Source: Treponema sp. (GTDB lineage: Bacteria; Spirochaetota; Spirochaetia; Treponematales; Treponemataceae). From it: a stretch of 58,295 nt of DNA. The notes beneath the pieces were generated by a model. The model ran no database searches. It was not told the origin of the DNA and saw only the letters and a program-made list of their open reading frames with translations. The stretch is from assembly GCA_017469785.1 (NCBI GenBank), contig JAFUFU010000030.1, forward strand, positions 1-58,295. Direction: 5' to 3'. The position numbers and the translations under genes are program-made. Shown one piece after another: positions 50,203 through 58,295 of the stretch (position 1 is the first letter of the stretch; each line of letters begins with the position of its first letter).

Positions 50203-51096
50203 ATGGAACTGAAACAGGCGACATACGGAATAGTTGGTTTGGGAATCATGGGCGGCTCTTTCGCCAAATCGATTCGTCAGAATATTTTAAGTCAGGCGGG
50301 AAGCTCTGGAAAAATCCTTGTCTGCAACCGAAGCACGGCCTGTCTTTCCCAAGCTCTTTCTGAGGGAGTAGCCGATAAAACATTCACCAGCGACAATGTG
50401 GCTTCCATGCTGCCTGAATGCGATGTGGTATTCGTGTGCCTCTACCCCCACGCAACCCTTGACTTCATGAAGGAACATCGTGAGCATTTCAAAAAAGGCG
50501 CAATCGTTACGGATATTTCAGGCGTAAAAGGCATTTTTGAAAAATCCATGCCGGAAATCTTAAGGCCGGACGTAGATTTTATCATCGGGCACCCCATGGC
50601 TGGCGGCGAAAAGGAAGGATATGCCAATTCCGATGCCCGCTTCTTCGTCAACCACAATTACATTCTCTGCCCTAGTGACTTCAACAAGGCCGAAAACCTT
50701 GATTTCATGCGCTCACTGGTAGCAGAAATGGGCTTCACCCGCATTACCGAGACGACCTGCGACACCCACGACTGGAAAATCGGCTTTACAAGCCAGCTCT
50801 GCCACGTAATCGCCAGCGCACTGGTGGAAAGTGCCGAAGACCCGGAAATCACGGCCTTTGGCGGCGGCTCCTTCGAGGATTTGACGCGAATCGCCATGAT
50901 TAACGCCCCCCTGTGGACGGAGCTTTTTATCTCCAACAAAGAAAAACTCGTCACCCACATCGAGAATTTTGAGAAGCAGATGGAGCGGTTCAAAACTTAT
51001 ATAAAGGAAGAAAACGCCGAAGCCCTGCGAGACATGCTCTCCCACACCCGCGAGCAGCGGCTTAAAATGGGGTCAATCCGCACGGTAAAGAAATAG
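50203..51096 (+). CDS. tyrA: Prephenate dehydrogenase family protein
   Basis: 297 residues. Rossmann motif YGIVGLGIMGGSFAKSIR (GxGxxG) at the N-terminus, a DVVFVCLYPHATLDFM loop, TDISGVKGIF, HPMAGGEKEGYANSDARF (arogenate/prephenate-dehydrogenase type), and a helical C-terminal domain (SQLCHVIASALVESA, FEDLTRIAMINAPLWTELF). It oxidises prephenate to 4-hydroxyphenylpyruvate for tyrosine; arogenate cannot be excluded. With the two DAHP synthases it completes part of aromatic biosynthesis in the window. Stand-alone, no leader peptide seen; ATG six bases after a -10 box. Confidence 0.88.
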   Translation: MELKQATYGIVGLGIMGGSFAKSIRQNILSQAGSSGKILVCNRSTACLSQALSEGVADKTFTSDNVASMLPECDVVFVCLYPHATLDFMKEHREHFKKGAIVTDISGVKGIFEKSMPEILRPDVDFIIGHPMAGGEKEGYANSDARFFVNHNYILCPSDFNKAENLDFMRSLVAEMGFTRITETTCDTHDWKIGFTSQLCHVIASALVESAEDPEITAFGGGSFEDLTRIAMINAPLWTELFISNKEKLVTHIENFEKQMERFKTYIKEENAEALRDMLSHTREQRLKMGSIRTVKK

Positions 51097-51150
51097 CTGC
51101 GACCTAAAAATGATAGACGATAAGCGGTCAAAGTGTTAGAATAATTTGTT

Positions 51151-51693
51151 ATGTCTACAGCAATTTATGATGAGATTCTGGATAAAGCAATCCGTCGCGT
51201 TCCCGATTTTCCGAAGCCGGGAATCCTTTTTTTTGACGTCACAAGTGTTTTGACAAATCCCAAGGCATTCAAACACACCATCGAGCGCATGACAGAGCTT
51301 TACAAGAGCAGGAAAATTGACGCCATCGCCGCCGTGGAATCCCGGGGATTTTTGTTTGCCGCTCCCCTGGCAGACCGTCTCGGCATTCCCCTGGTTCTTA
51401 TCCGCAAAAAGGGCAAGCTCCCCGGCGATGTATACCGCGCAAGCTACTCTCTGGAATATGGCGAGGCAACCATTGAAGCCCACAAAAGCGACATCGCTCA
51501 GGGCAAAAAATATCTCGTAATTGACGACTTAATCGCCACAGGCGGTACTCTCACAGCAAGCAAGAACCTGATTGAGCAGGGAGGTGGCATCGTGGCAGAG
51601 TTTTTCGGAGTCATCGGCATCCCGGAGCTCAACTACCGCGAGACCCTTGCCCCTACCCCCGTCACCACGCTGATTGATTTGTCGGAAAAATAA
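51151..51693 (+). CDS. apt: Adenine phosphoribosyltransferase
   Basis: 180 residues, normal length. FPKPGILFFDVTSVLTNPKA at the N-terminus, AVESRGFLFAAPLADRLGIP, and the PRPP-binding VIDDLIATGGTLTA. Salvages adenine to AMP using PRPP. TAGAAT at 51137-51142 is eight bases before the ATG and may be the -10; there is no ribosome-binding site. It runs towards the convergent KDPG aldolase gene. Confidence 0.94.
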   Translation: MSTAIYDEILDKAIRRVPDFPKPGILFFDVTSVLTNPKAFKHTIERMTELYKSRKIDAIAAVESRGFLFAAPLADRLGIPLVLIRKKGKLPGDVYRASYSLEYGEATIEAHKSDIAQGKKYLVIDDLIATGGTLTASKNLIEQGGGIVAEFFGVIGIPELNYRETLAPTPVTTLIDLSEK

Positions 51694-51740
51694 TCCACAG
51701 ATTAGCACAGATAACCACAGATTACACAGATTTTGTGATT
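51693..51740 (+). repeat. ATCCACAGATTAGCACAGAT-type repeat
   Basis: Cacagat units after apt, like 5568, 48080 and 54097; nothing else is seen between 51741 and 51817 except a short 'taacgcc...ggcgttag' hairpin (51775-51800). Confidence 0.35.
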
Positions 51741-51822
51741 AAAAAGTGAGGGAGGCAGCCTGAACAGCGTTTAAGTAACGCCGAAAACACGAGGCGTTAG
51801 CGAATTCTCCGTGTGACAAAAA

Positions 51823-51868
51823 AAAGCCCACAATCAAGTTGACTAAAAACAACATGACTGTGGGCTTT
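51823..51868. terminator. Terminator between apt and the KDPG aldolase gene
   Basis: AAAGCCCACA (51823-51832) pairs with TGTGGGCTTT (51859-51868), with an A run that becomes eight Ts on the minus strand. It best serves the minus-strand aldolase gene, and may also stop apt. Confidence 0.75.
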
Positions 51869-51923
51869 ATTATGTCCTAAGAAATACCCTCTGTGTACTC
51901 CTTAGCTCTGTGAGGAATAAACC

Positions 51924-52892
51924 TTACGCTCTCTTCAAGTGGATTGCGAATCCGCCGACTTCTTTGTCGAGGTAAACGACCTTGAGCGGAGAAGCGTTCT
52001 CTTTGCCAGTCCATTTTTCTGTTCCGGCAACTGGTTTGAATCCGAATTTTTCAAGGTAAGCCAAAGCGCGCTCAACATTGTTGCAGAGTACAGAAATGTG
52101 ACCGTGAGTTCCGCGACCGTCCTGCTTCATGATTTCAATCTGGTCAGAAGCGAAGATTGAAGAGTTGCCGACTTTTGCAGCAAAACCGAATGCTCCAAAG
52201 CCCTCTGCGATTGAAGAGGCATCGTCAGCATTTTTGGCGTTGATACCCATGTGCTCAACACGGAAGTTGTGCATTGCTTTTACGGCGTCTTTACAAATCT
52301 GAGTGATTTCGTCCCACTTGCAGCCTTCGATGAGAGGCTTTTTGACCATCCAGGTTCCGCCCATGCAGAGGATGTTCTTGCGTTTTGCATATTCGCCCAC
52401 GTTCTCTGTCGTGACGCCGCCGGTTGGCATGAACGTACACTGCGGGAAAGGACCACCGAAGTCATCGATGATTTTGTATCCGCCCTTTCGTTCAGCAGGG
52501 AAAAGCTTGAGATGGGTAACGCCCTTGTTGATACAGGCAGTGATTTCCGAAGGATTTGAGATTCCCGGCATTGTAGGAACATTGTTCTTGATACACCAGT
52601 CAACGACATCAGGATTGTATCCCGGTGAAACGATGAATTTAGCCCCGGCCTTAACAGCCTTTTCTGCCTGCTCAACATTGAGGACAGTACCGGCCCCTAC
52701 GAGCATATCTGGCTCAGCCTTGATCATAGCCTCGATAGCCTCAGCCGCACAGCTCGTGCGGAAAGTGACTTCGCTAGCCGGAAGACCGCCCTTTACGAGA
52801 GCGTGAGCCAAATCAGCCGCCTTTGAAGCGTCCTCAATTGCGACAACAGGAATAATACCGATGTCACGGAATGTGTCATAAATGTCTTTTGC
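51924..52892 (-). CDS. eda: KDPG/KHG aldolase fused to a glyoxalase-like (VOC) domain
   Basis: 322 residues from the ATG at 52892 (AGAGG nine bases upstream). Residues 1-210 are the class I aldolase: GIIPVVAIEDAS, VTFRTSCAAEAIEAM, LVGAGTVLN, KFIVSPGYNPDVV (lysine is the Schiff base residue), CTFMPTGGV. Residues about 215-322 form a VOC-like beta domain: HMGINAKNADDASSIAEGFG, AFGFAAKVGNSSIFASDQIE, GHISVLCNNVERALAYLEKF. The aldolase splits 2-keto-3-deoxy-6-phosphogluconate to pyruvate and glyceraldehyde-3-phosphate; the added domain has no known role to me. A -10 box TATAAT (52936-52931) and an operator-like palindrome upstream suggest repression. Confidence 0.85.
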   Translation of the reverse strand, partial: AKDIYDTFRDIGIIPVVAIEDASKAADLAHALVKGGLPASEVTFRTSCAAEAIEAMIKAEPDMLVGAGTVLNVEQAEKAVKAGAKFIVSPGYNPDVVDWCIKNNVPTMPGISNPSEITACINKGVTHLKLFPAERKGGYKIIDDFGGPFPQCTFMPTGGVTTENVGEYAKRKNILCMGGTWMVKKPLIEGCKWDEITQICKDAVKAMHNFRVEHMGINAKNADDASSIAEGFGAFGFAAKVGNSSIFASDQIEIMKQDGRGTHGHISVLCNNVERALAYLEKFGFKPVAGTEKWTGKENASPLKVVYLDKEVGGFAIHLKRA

Positions 52893-52957
52893 CATCTCTA
52901 ATAGCCTCTTTTCTGAAAATTTCTTATTCAATTATAAGAGGAATTCAGAATTTTACT

Positions 52958-52975
52958 TTGGTAAAAACTTACCAA
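52958..52975. promoter_or_regulatory. Operator-like palindrome upstream of eda
   Basis: TTGGTAA-AAAC-TTACCAA, perfect 7-bp arms, over the -35 region of the minus-strand eda promoter; a further TTACCAA half site lies at 53001-53007. It suits a LacI/TetR-type repressor. The encoded regulator is not intact nearby. Confidence 0.55.
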
Positions 52976-53064
52976 TATTTTCAAAAAAAAGACCAAAAAT
53001 TTACCAAGCTCCATTAACATTTTATATTTAACTGTGTTAAATTATCGTTGCTAAATAAATATCA

Positions 53065-53187
53065 ATGGAATTATCATGCGAAATCACCGCCACAAGCATC
53101 TATCATTACTACAAGGACAAGGACAAACTTTTTCAGGCAATTTCCCTGGACTGCCTTTCACTGACCGATTCATTTCACTTTGGCTGA
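53065..53187 (+). pseudogene. TetR-family regulator remnant
   Basis: ATG at 53065 opens 40 codons to TGA. The middle reads TATSIYHYYKDKDKLFQAIS, the recognition helix and helix 4 of TetR N-terminal domains (consensus Y-x-H-F-x-x-K-x-x-L). Helices 1-2 and the whole ligand domain are missing, so it is a fragment. It lies between eda and a broken DUF2271 gene and is likely the corpse of their regulator. Confidence 0.6.
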
Positions 53188-53231
53188 ATTCAATTTTTAC
53201 AGAATAAAACATTATGCAAGGAGCAAAAAAA

Positions 53232-53867
53232 ATGAAAAAAATCACTTCAATTATCGCCGCTCTTTTTCTGGCAAGTGCGGCCGTCTTCCCAAGGGAAGCA
53301 AAAATCTCTGTGGGCGCAGGCGAAAACTGGAAGGGCAAGCGCACTCCTCAATTCGCAATCTGGCTTGAAGACAGCGAGGGAAATTATCTCAAAACGCTCT
53401 ACGTAACCGGCAAGGCAAGCAAAATCAGCTGGATTTTCGCCCCAGACGAAGGCCGCCCGGAATCACTCCCTGTCTGGTACTATGCCTAAAAACGCGAGAC
53501 GACAAAGTCTGGCAAAAAAAGTAAAGGGACCTCAAAATCAGAATTCGATGCCGTAACAAGCGCCACTCCAAAAGGCGGAATCATCTTCACGGCGGAAATC
53601 CCAGAGCAAGCCTGCATCATCAAGGCTGAATTCAACGGAAGCTACGACTATAATGACTTTTACACAAAAAAGAATTCCGGCGTGAACGGCCAGCCCTCGG
53701 TTATATACGGAGCGGGCATCTCGGAAAATCAAAAAGAGGAAGTCAAACTCTCCTTCAAGGGAAGCGGCTCACTTGACGGCTCGGACGGCGAAATCCACAC
53801 AGAAACAGAAGGACTAACCACAGCCAAATCAATCGTAAAAATCACCACGGTCACATTTCCGAAATAA
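53232..53867 (+). pseudogene. DUF2271-family periplasmic protein with two frameshifts
   Basis: Starts with a signal peptide MKKITSIIAALFLASAAVFP and continues ISVGAGENWKGKRTPQFAIW. The frame closes at 53487-53489 (after PVWYYA) at AAAAA; the continuation KTRDDKVWQKK is in a second frame up to an A7 run at about 53514-53520, and then SKGTSKSEFDAVTSATPKGG to IVKITTVTFPK and stop at 53867 in a third. Both breaks are at homopolymers, so sequencing error is possible, but two in one gene next to a TetR fragment suggests decay. DUF2271 proteins are periplasmic with unknown function. Confidence 0.75.
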
Positions 53868-53967
53868 GCAAATTAAAGGACAAAATCTCCCAGCTGCTTC
53901 ACACCGCCGAAAAAGCCCAGAAATGCGCAAAGGCCTTATAGAGATTTTTAGGGCGCAATTTTATCGT

Positions 53968-54051
53968 CTACCGCTGTTCCGCTGCTTGCTAACGCGCGGT
54001 CGTCCGCTTACGCTCCCGACTGGCTTCGCCACAGCTCCATAGCGGGCGCGC
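53968..54051. repeat. Dispersed GC-rich repeat, family 1 (reverse orientation)
   Basis: Reads CTACCGCTGTTCCGCTGC ... CTGGCTTCGCCACAGCTCCATAGCGGG; the reverse complement matches 44998-45078 and 2953-3035. Between 53868 and 53967 there is only a short frame LKDKISQLLHTAEKAQKCAK ending TAG at about 53940, which may be a gene remnant. Confidence 0.65.
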
Positions 54052-54096
54052 ATTTTTTTCTCTACTGTTCACTTTTTCTGCAATCTGTTATTATTT

Positions 54097-54122
54097 ATCC
54101 ACAGATTAACACAGATTATTTT
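54097..54122 (+). repeat. ATCCACAGATTAACACAGAT-type repeat before leuS
   Basis: Cacagatt units upstream of leuS, like those at 5568, 48080 and 51693. Confidence 0.4.
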
Positions 54123-54185
54123 AGTTTATAAAAATCCCATCCGCGTTCATCTGCGTAAATCCGCGTCAAAATTCAGGAGAAAAAA

Positions 54186-54227
54186 ATGTATCCGACGAAA
54201 AAATTACCTCCTTGTAATTTTTTCTAA
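54186..54227 (+). CDS. Possible 13-codon ORF with a duplicate of the leuS start region, and hairpins
   Basis: CAGGAGAAAAAAATG at 54174-54188 repeats the leuS ribosome-binding site and start (TAGGAGAAAAAAAATG at 54298-54313), and both continue with TA(T/C)CC, so the first 5-6 codons look copied. The short frame reads MYPTKKLPPCNFF and stops. Three hairpins follow: GAAAAAATTAC/GTAATTTTTTC (overlapping the ORF), CGAGTTTTTG/CAAAAACTCG (54230-54252) and GCGCAT/GTGCGC (about 54272-54290). Confidence 0.4.
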   Translation: MYPTKKLPPCNFF

Positions 54228-54310
54228 CGAGTTTTTGTACCAAAAACTCGATGATTTCATTAGCTTTTAAATGACGCGCATCCGTGCGCTAGTTATATAG
54301 GAGAAAAAAA

Positions 54311-56851
54311 ATGTACCCATTCAAAAACATTGAACCCAAATGGCAGAAATACTGGGACGAGCACAAAACATTCAAAGCCGTCGAAGACGAATCAATTCCA
54401 AAAGAAAAACGACGCTATGTCCTTGACATGTTCCCTTATCCAAGCGGAGCCGGTCTTCATGTCGGACACCCGGAAGGCTATACTGCCACCGACATTTACT
54501 GCCGCTTTTTGCGCATGAACGGCTACAATGTTCTTCATCCAATGGGATACGACGCTTTCGGTCTTCCTGCCGAAAACTATGCGATTAAAACAGGCACTCA
54601 TCCTGCCACAACTACAAACGCAAATATCGAGCACTTTACCCAGCAGATTAAGGCTCTGGGATTTTCTTACGACTGGGACCGTGAAATCCGCACATGTACA
54701 CCGGACTACTACAAGTGGACTCAGTGGATTTTCCTCCAGCTTTTCAAAAAAGGCCTGGCTTACGAGGCAGAGACTCCAATCAACTGGTGTCCAAGCTGTC
54801 TGACAGGACTTGCCAACGAGGAAGTAAAAGAAGGTCACTGCGACCGCTGTGGCGCGCAGGTTACTCACAAGGTAATCCGCCAGTGGATTTTAAAAATCAC
54901 CGCCTATGCTGACCGTCTTCTTGAAGATCTGGAAGGCTTGGACTGGCCGGAGAGCGTAAAGGCAATGCAGCGAAACTGGATTGGCCGCTCAGAGGGCGCG
55001 GAAGTCAACTTTACCGTTGCCGACAAGGAAGGAAAGCCCACTGAGCAGAAGCTTACGGTCTACACCACAAGATGCGACACTCTCTTTGGCGCGACCTACA
55101 TGGTAATTTCCCCGGAGCATAAGCTGGTAAAATCCCTCACCACTCTTGAGCAGAAAGAAGCCGTTGAAAAATATGTGGCCGAAGCCGCAAAAAAGAGCGA
55201 CCTTGAGCGAACTGACCTTGCAAAAGACAAGACCGGCGTTTTCTCAGGAAGCTACGCAATCAACCCTGTAAACGGAAAACTCATTCCAATCTGGATTGCT
55301 GACTATGTTCTCATCTCTTACGGAACCGGAGCCATCATGGCCGTTCCTGCCCACGACACGCGAGACTGGGATTTCGCAAAGAAATTCAACCTTCCAATCA
55401 TCGAAGTCCTCAAAAGCGAAGTTGATGTTCAGAAACAGGCCTGGACAGAAGACGGAATCCATGTAAACTCAGAATTTTTGGACGGCCTTAACAAAAAAGA
55501 CGCAATCGCAAAAATGCTGGAATTCCTTGGCGAAAAGGGAATCGGCAAAAAGGCCGTAAACTACAAGCTCCGCGACTGGGTTTTCAGCCGCCAGCGATAC
55601 TGGGGCGAGCCGATTCCTCTGGTTCATTGCCCGGACTGCGGAATCGTTCCAATCCCGGAAGAAGAGCTTCCATTGGAGCTTCCAAATGTAAAAACATACC
55701 AGCCTACGGGAACCGGCGAAAGCCCCTTGGCCGGAATCGACTCCTGGGTTAACTGTAAGTGCCCTAAATGCGGAAAGCCGGCCCGCCGTGAAACAAACAC
55801 CATGCCTCAGTGGGCAGGAAGCTGCTGGTATTACCTGCGCTACATCGACCCGACCAACACAAAATGCTTTGCTGACAAGGCAAAGGAAAGCTACTGGATG
55901 CCGGTCGATTTGTATGTGGGTGGAGCCGAGCACGCAGTCCTTCACCTTCTCTACGCCCGCTTCTGGCACAAAGTCCTCTATGATTTGGGAGTTGTCTCAA
56001 CGAAAGAGCCTTTCCAGCGCCTCATCAATCAGGGCATGATTACTTCATTTGCCTTCCAGCGAAAGAGCAAGTCTCTGGTGGCCGTTGATGCCGTGGAAGA
56101 AAAGGACGGAAAATATTTCGCAAAGGATGACGGCGAGGAACTTGAGCGGGTCATCGCGAAAATGTCAAAATCCCTCAAAAATGTCGTCAACCCGGACGAG
56201 ATGATTGCAAATTACGGAGCAGACAGCGTGCGCATGTACGAGATGTTCATGGGGCCTCTCACAGTTTCAAAACCTTGGAACACCCAGGGCTTAATCGGCG
56301 TAAACCGCTTCCTCGACAAAATCTGGAACATGAGCGAGAAGCCTCTGACCGACATAGATATCCGAGGAAAGCTGGACAAAGATTTGGCCTCTCTCCGAAA
56401 GACTTACGCAAAAACCGTCAAGAAAGTCACGGAAGACACAAACAACCTTGACTTCAATGTGGCCATCAGCCAGATGATGATTTTCATAAATGAAGCCAGC
56501 AAACTTGACTCTCTGCCCCGCGAAATGTGGGAAGGATTCGTTCTTCTCCTTGCTCCTTACGCTCCCCACCTCTGTGAAGAGCTTTGGGAAAAACTTGGCC
56601 ACAAAGAGTCTTGTGCCTATGCAAAATGGCCTGTCTTCAGCGAAGAATTCTCAAAGGACGACACAAAAGAATTCCCTGTCATGATTAACGGCAAGCTCCG
56701 CGCCAAATTCGAAGCCGCCGCCAACACCGACAACGCGACTCTCGAAGCCATGGCAAAAGAAACCGAGGGCTTCAAAAAGTTCACCGAAGGAAAGACGGTG
56801 GCAAAAATCATCGTCGTTCCTGGCAAACTTGTAAATGTTGTCGTAAAATAA
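54311..56851 (+). CDS. leuS: Leucyl-tRNA synthetase
   Basis: 846 residues. HIGH-type motif [12 protein letters not shown] in the N-terminal Rossmann fold; the editing domain CP1 has [20 protein letters not shown] (about 330); zinc-type CPDCGIVP and [13 protein letters not shown] around 430-480; KMSKS at [16 protein letters not shown] (about 618); then the anticodon-binding helices and C-terminal domain. Charges tRNA-Leu in the cytosol. TAGGAG nine bases before the ATG is a good ribosome-binding site. A repeat-derived leader with a duplicated start lies upstream. Confidence 0.96.
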   Translation: MYPFKNIEPKWQKYWDEHKTFKAVEDESIPKEKRRYVLDMFPYPSGAGLHVGHPEGYTATDIYCRFLRMNGYNVLHPMGYDAFGLPAENYAIKTGTHPATTTNANIEHFTQQIKALGFSYDWDREIRTCTPDYYKWTQWIFLQLFKKGLAYEAETPINWCPSCLTGLANEEVKEGHCDRCGAQVTHKVIRQWILKITAYADRLLEDLEGLDWPESVKAMQRNWIGRSEGAEVNFTVADKEGKPTEQKLTVYTTRCDTLFGATYMVISPEHKLVKSLTTLEQKEAVEKYVAEAAKKSDLERTDLAKDKTGVFSGSYAINPVNGKLIPIWIADYVLISYGTGAIMAVPAHDTRDWDFAKKFNLPIIEVLKSEVDVQKQAWTEDGIHVNSEFLDGLNKKDAIAKMLEFLGEKGIGKKAVNYKLRDWVFSRQRYWGEPIPLVHCPDCGIVPIPEEELPLELPNVKTYQPTGTGESPLAGIDSWVNCKCPKCGKPARRETNTMPQWAGSCWYYLRYIDPTNTKCFADKAKESYWMPVDLYVGGAEHAVLHLLYARFWHKVLYDLGVVSTKEPFQRLINQGMITSFAFQRKSKSLVAVDAVEEKDGKYFAKDDGEELERVIAKMSKSLKNVVNPDEMIANYGADSVRMYEMFMGPLTVSKPWNTQGLIGVNRFLDKIWNMSEKPLTDIDIRGKLDKDLASLRKTYAKTVKKVTEDTNNLDFNVAISQMMIFINEASKLDSLPREMWEGFVLLLAPYAPHLCEELWEKLGHKESCAYAKWPVFSEEFSKDDTKEFPVMINGKLRAKFEAAANTDNATLEAMAKETEGFKKFTEGKTVAKIIVVPGKLVNVVVK

Positions 56852-56869
56852 AGTCGAATCCAAGGCATT

Positions 56870-57529
56870 GTGAATCGACATCTAAAAAAGGGCAGATTTT
56901 TTCTGCCCTTCATCCTTCTGCTCCTCACATCGCTTCCCCTTCATGCAGAGGAAGGCGGGGCAAAGGATGAAAGCTTTTCTCAGGCTGAAAGTTCTCTTCC
57001 TCAGGAAGGAAAAAAGGAAACAGAAGGACGAAAAAGAATCTTTTCCCTGGACTTTTCAGCCTTGATTCTCGGCCTTTCAAATAACGGCTGGGGCTTAGGT
57101 TGTTCCTACGAGCAATATCTGGTCTATCACACGGCATTCAAAGCAGGATTTCAGCACTGCACTTTCATCAGAGATGGCTCGCTTTTCCCCACGGTAAATT
57201 TTTCCCTTGCAGCTGAATATTATCCCCTATCAAATTCCTTGGACAAATTGTATCTCTCCCTGGGCGGTGGCATGGATTATTTAGCTTACGACACTTCTGA
57301 ATACGGAGAAAATGCCCAAAGCAATTTTATTTCTTTCATTTCAGAATTAGGCTGGAAGTGGCGGATTCACGAAAATGCAGCCCTTGACCTTCATGCAGGC
57401 TACAAATACATTTTCGAAGAATCGGACAAGGTCATTCCGTCAGATTACGAAAAATATGTACGAAAAGGTGTTATCTGGGGAGTTGGTATAAAAATCAACA
57501 TGGGGGAAATTATCAGAAAACTTTTTTAA
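56870..57529 (+). CDS. Outer-membrane beta-barrel-like protein
   Basis: 219 residues from a GTG at 56870 (NRHLKKGRFF follows). Signal peptide FFLPFILLLLTSLPLHA with cleavage before EEGG; an acidic Ser/Glu/Lys-rich linker (22-58), then about eight amphipathic strands (LGCSYEQYLVYHTAFKAGFQ, LYLSLGGGMDYLAYDTSEYG) and a final phenylalanine. Pattern of small OM barrels as in treponemal hypothetical OMPs. It begins 18 bases after leuS and may be read through from it. GTG without a clear ribosome-binding site: start uncertain. Confidence 0.6.
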   Translation: MNRHLKKGRFFLPFILLLLTSLPLHAEEGGAKDESFSQAESSLPQEGKKETEGRKRIFSLDFSALILGLSNNGWGLGCSYEQYLVYHTAFKAGFQHCTFIRDGSLFPTVNFSLAAEYYPLSNSLDKLYLSLGGGMDYLAYDTSEYGENAQSNFISFISELGWKWRIHENAALDLHAGYKYIFEESDKVIPSDYEKYVRKGVIWGVGIKINMGEIIRKLF

Positions 57530-57540
57530 AACTCAAGCTA

Positions 57541-57589
57541 AAAAAAAGCATTACGATGACAGATTTTCCATCATTGTAATGCTTTTTTT
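57541..57589. terminator. Bidirectional terminator
   Basis: AAAAAAAGCATTAC pairs with GTAATGCTTTTTTT around a loop; the A and T runs serve both convergent genes. Confidence 0.85.
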
Positions 57590-58295
57590 CTACTTCAAAT
57601 ACTTTCCGAAGAATTCCGCCAGTCGGTCGAAAGGAATGTAGTTCTTGTCGCCGCCGTCGTAAAGGTCAGTGTGGCTGGCTCCGGGGATAATCACCAATTC
57701 TTTGTTGTCGCCAGAGAGGCGCTTAAAGGCATCCTCGCCAAAGTAGCGGGAGTGGGCTTTTTCTCCGTGGAGAACCATGACCGCATTCTGGATTTCGTCG
57801 GCATAGGCAAGGAGTTTTGTGTTCATGAGGGAAGTTCCCGCAGTTACATTCCAGCCGCCGTTTGAGTTAAGGCTGCGCTCGTGGTAGCCGCGAGGAGTCT
57901 TGTAGTAGTCGTAGTAGTCCTTTACGAAATAGGGAGCGTCTTCCGGGAGGGGGTCAACCACGCCGCCGCCCAGTTTGTAAGTTCCGCCCGCTTCCACGGC
58001 CTTAAAGTCTTCTATGCGCTGAGCCATCAGGGCTTTTCTCGCTTCGTTTCTTGCATCGGCAGAGTTCGCGCTGTCAAAATAACCGTTTGCGGCCACGCGG
58101 CTCATGTCGTACATGGTTGAGGCAACAGTCGCTTTAATGCGGGTGTCGATTGCCGCGGTGTTCAAGGCCATGCCGCCCCAGCCGCAGATTCCGATGATGC
58201 CGATTTTTTCCGGGTCGATGTTGCTTCTGGTGGAAAGATAGTCCACGGCCGCCATGAAGTCCTCGGTGTTGATGTCAGGGCTGTTCATGTAGCGG
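57590..58295 (-). CDS. Alpha/beta hydrolase, dienelactone-hydrolase type (5' end outside window)
   Basis: Runs off the right edge in frame (RYMNSPDINTEDFMAAVDYL at the limit), so it is partial, at least 235 residues. The nucleophile elbow is GICGWGG, with cysteine instead of serine, as in dienelactone hydrolase relatives and treponemal homologues. Other motifs: VMVLHGEKAHSRYF (aspartate/glutamate region) and PGASHTDLYD with the catalytic histidine. Substrate unknown; cytosolic as far as visible. Confidence 0.75.
   Translation of the reverse strand, partial: RYMNSPDINTEDFMAAVDYLSTRSNIDPEKIGIIGICGWGGMALNTAAIDTRIKATVASTMYDMSRVAANGYFDSANSADARNEARKALMAQRIEDFKAVEAGGTYKLGGGVVDPLPEDAPYFVKDYYDYYKTPRGYHERSLNSNGGWNVTAGTSLMNTKLLAYADEIQNAVMVLHGEKAHSRYFGEDAFKRLSGDNKELVIIPGASHTDLYDGGDKNYIPFDRLAEFFGKYLK

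Noticed and set aside
54186..54290. T-box or leucine leader for leuS
   Set aside because: No T-box core sequence and only one Leu codon in the short ORF; hairpins are repeat-like.
1..58295. CRISPR array, rRNA operon, replication origin
   Set aside because: No regularly spaced direct repeats with unique spacers, no rRNA-like sequence and no DnaA box cluster seen.

Overview
The window looks like chromosome of a host-associated treponeme (Spirochaetes, probably a gut or rumen Treponema). This is an inference from family content, not a database match: a sigma-54-type promoter, many treponeme-style small secreted and outer-membrane proteins, an EarP/EF-P pair, a PEGA protein, a monomeric [FeFe]-hydrogenase-like protein and GC-rich dispersed palindromic repeats between and inside genes. 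Housekeeping genes are moderately GC-balanced; the 10.1-22.9 kb stretch is partly AT-rich and accessory.

Layout. 0-1.4 kb: end of a possible transposase, orphan brnT, unknown genes. 1.4-7.4 kb: rsuA, thrH, a sigma-70-family factor under a sigma-54-like promoter, a divergent polysaccharide deacetylase, tsaD with three tandem copies of its own 3' tail, an aspartokinase fragment, tRNA-Asp. 7.4-9.9 kb: thrA. 10.1-22.7 kb: accessory/defence island with a nucleotidyltransferase-fold protein, an HU-like protein, an XRE regulator with an operator array, an ImmA/IrrE-DUF4411 pair, a type III restriction-modification system with a divergent regulator, a three-gene TIGR04255 operon of unknown role, a broken rhuM and a DUF3791/DUF3990 toxin-antitoxin-like module. 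22.9-31 kb: a DAHP synthase-prephenate dehydratase fusion, ilvN, PEGA protein, HtrA protease, a surface-type lipase, earP. 31-45 kb: transporter, SpoIIE phosphatase, acyl-ACP thioesterase, efp, uvrB, substrate-binding protein, hydrogenase-like protein, formyl-THF cyclo-ligase, degenerate M16 protein, tRNA-Asn. 45-58.3 kb: GH2 glycosidase, an aromatic-rich leader peptide with attenuator ahead of a second DAHP synthase, HAD phosphatase, tyrA, apt, KDPG aldolase fusion, a decayed TetR/DUF2271 locus, leuS, an outer-membrane-like protein and a partial hydrolase.

How they work together. Aromatic biosynthesis is spread over two DAHP synthases (one fused to prephenate dehydratase, the other behind a Phe/Tyr-codon attenuator) and tyrA. 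ThrA and ThrH belong to the aspartate/threonine and serine pathways. EarP is expected to rhamnosylate the EF-P encoded 5 kb away, whose target loop carries an arginine at position 32.

Most notable. (1) An undescribed-looking Phe/Tyr leader-peptide attenuator at 47763-47959. (2) A rigid promoter geometry in which the -10 box ends exactly 6 nt before the ATG in seven genes, implying leaderless mRNAs. (3) A near-consensus sigma-54 promoter in front of an alternative sigma factor gene, reminiscent of the Borrelia RpoN-RpoS cascade. (4) Three 90-bp repeats of the tsaD tail whose differences are almost all synonymous. (5) Small palindromic repeats inserted in phase inside rsuA, mod and rhuM. (6) A TIGR04255 three-gene operon in the defence island. 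None of these was checked by search or experiment.
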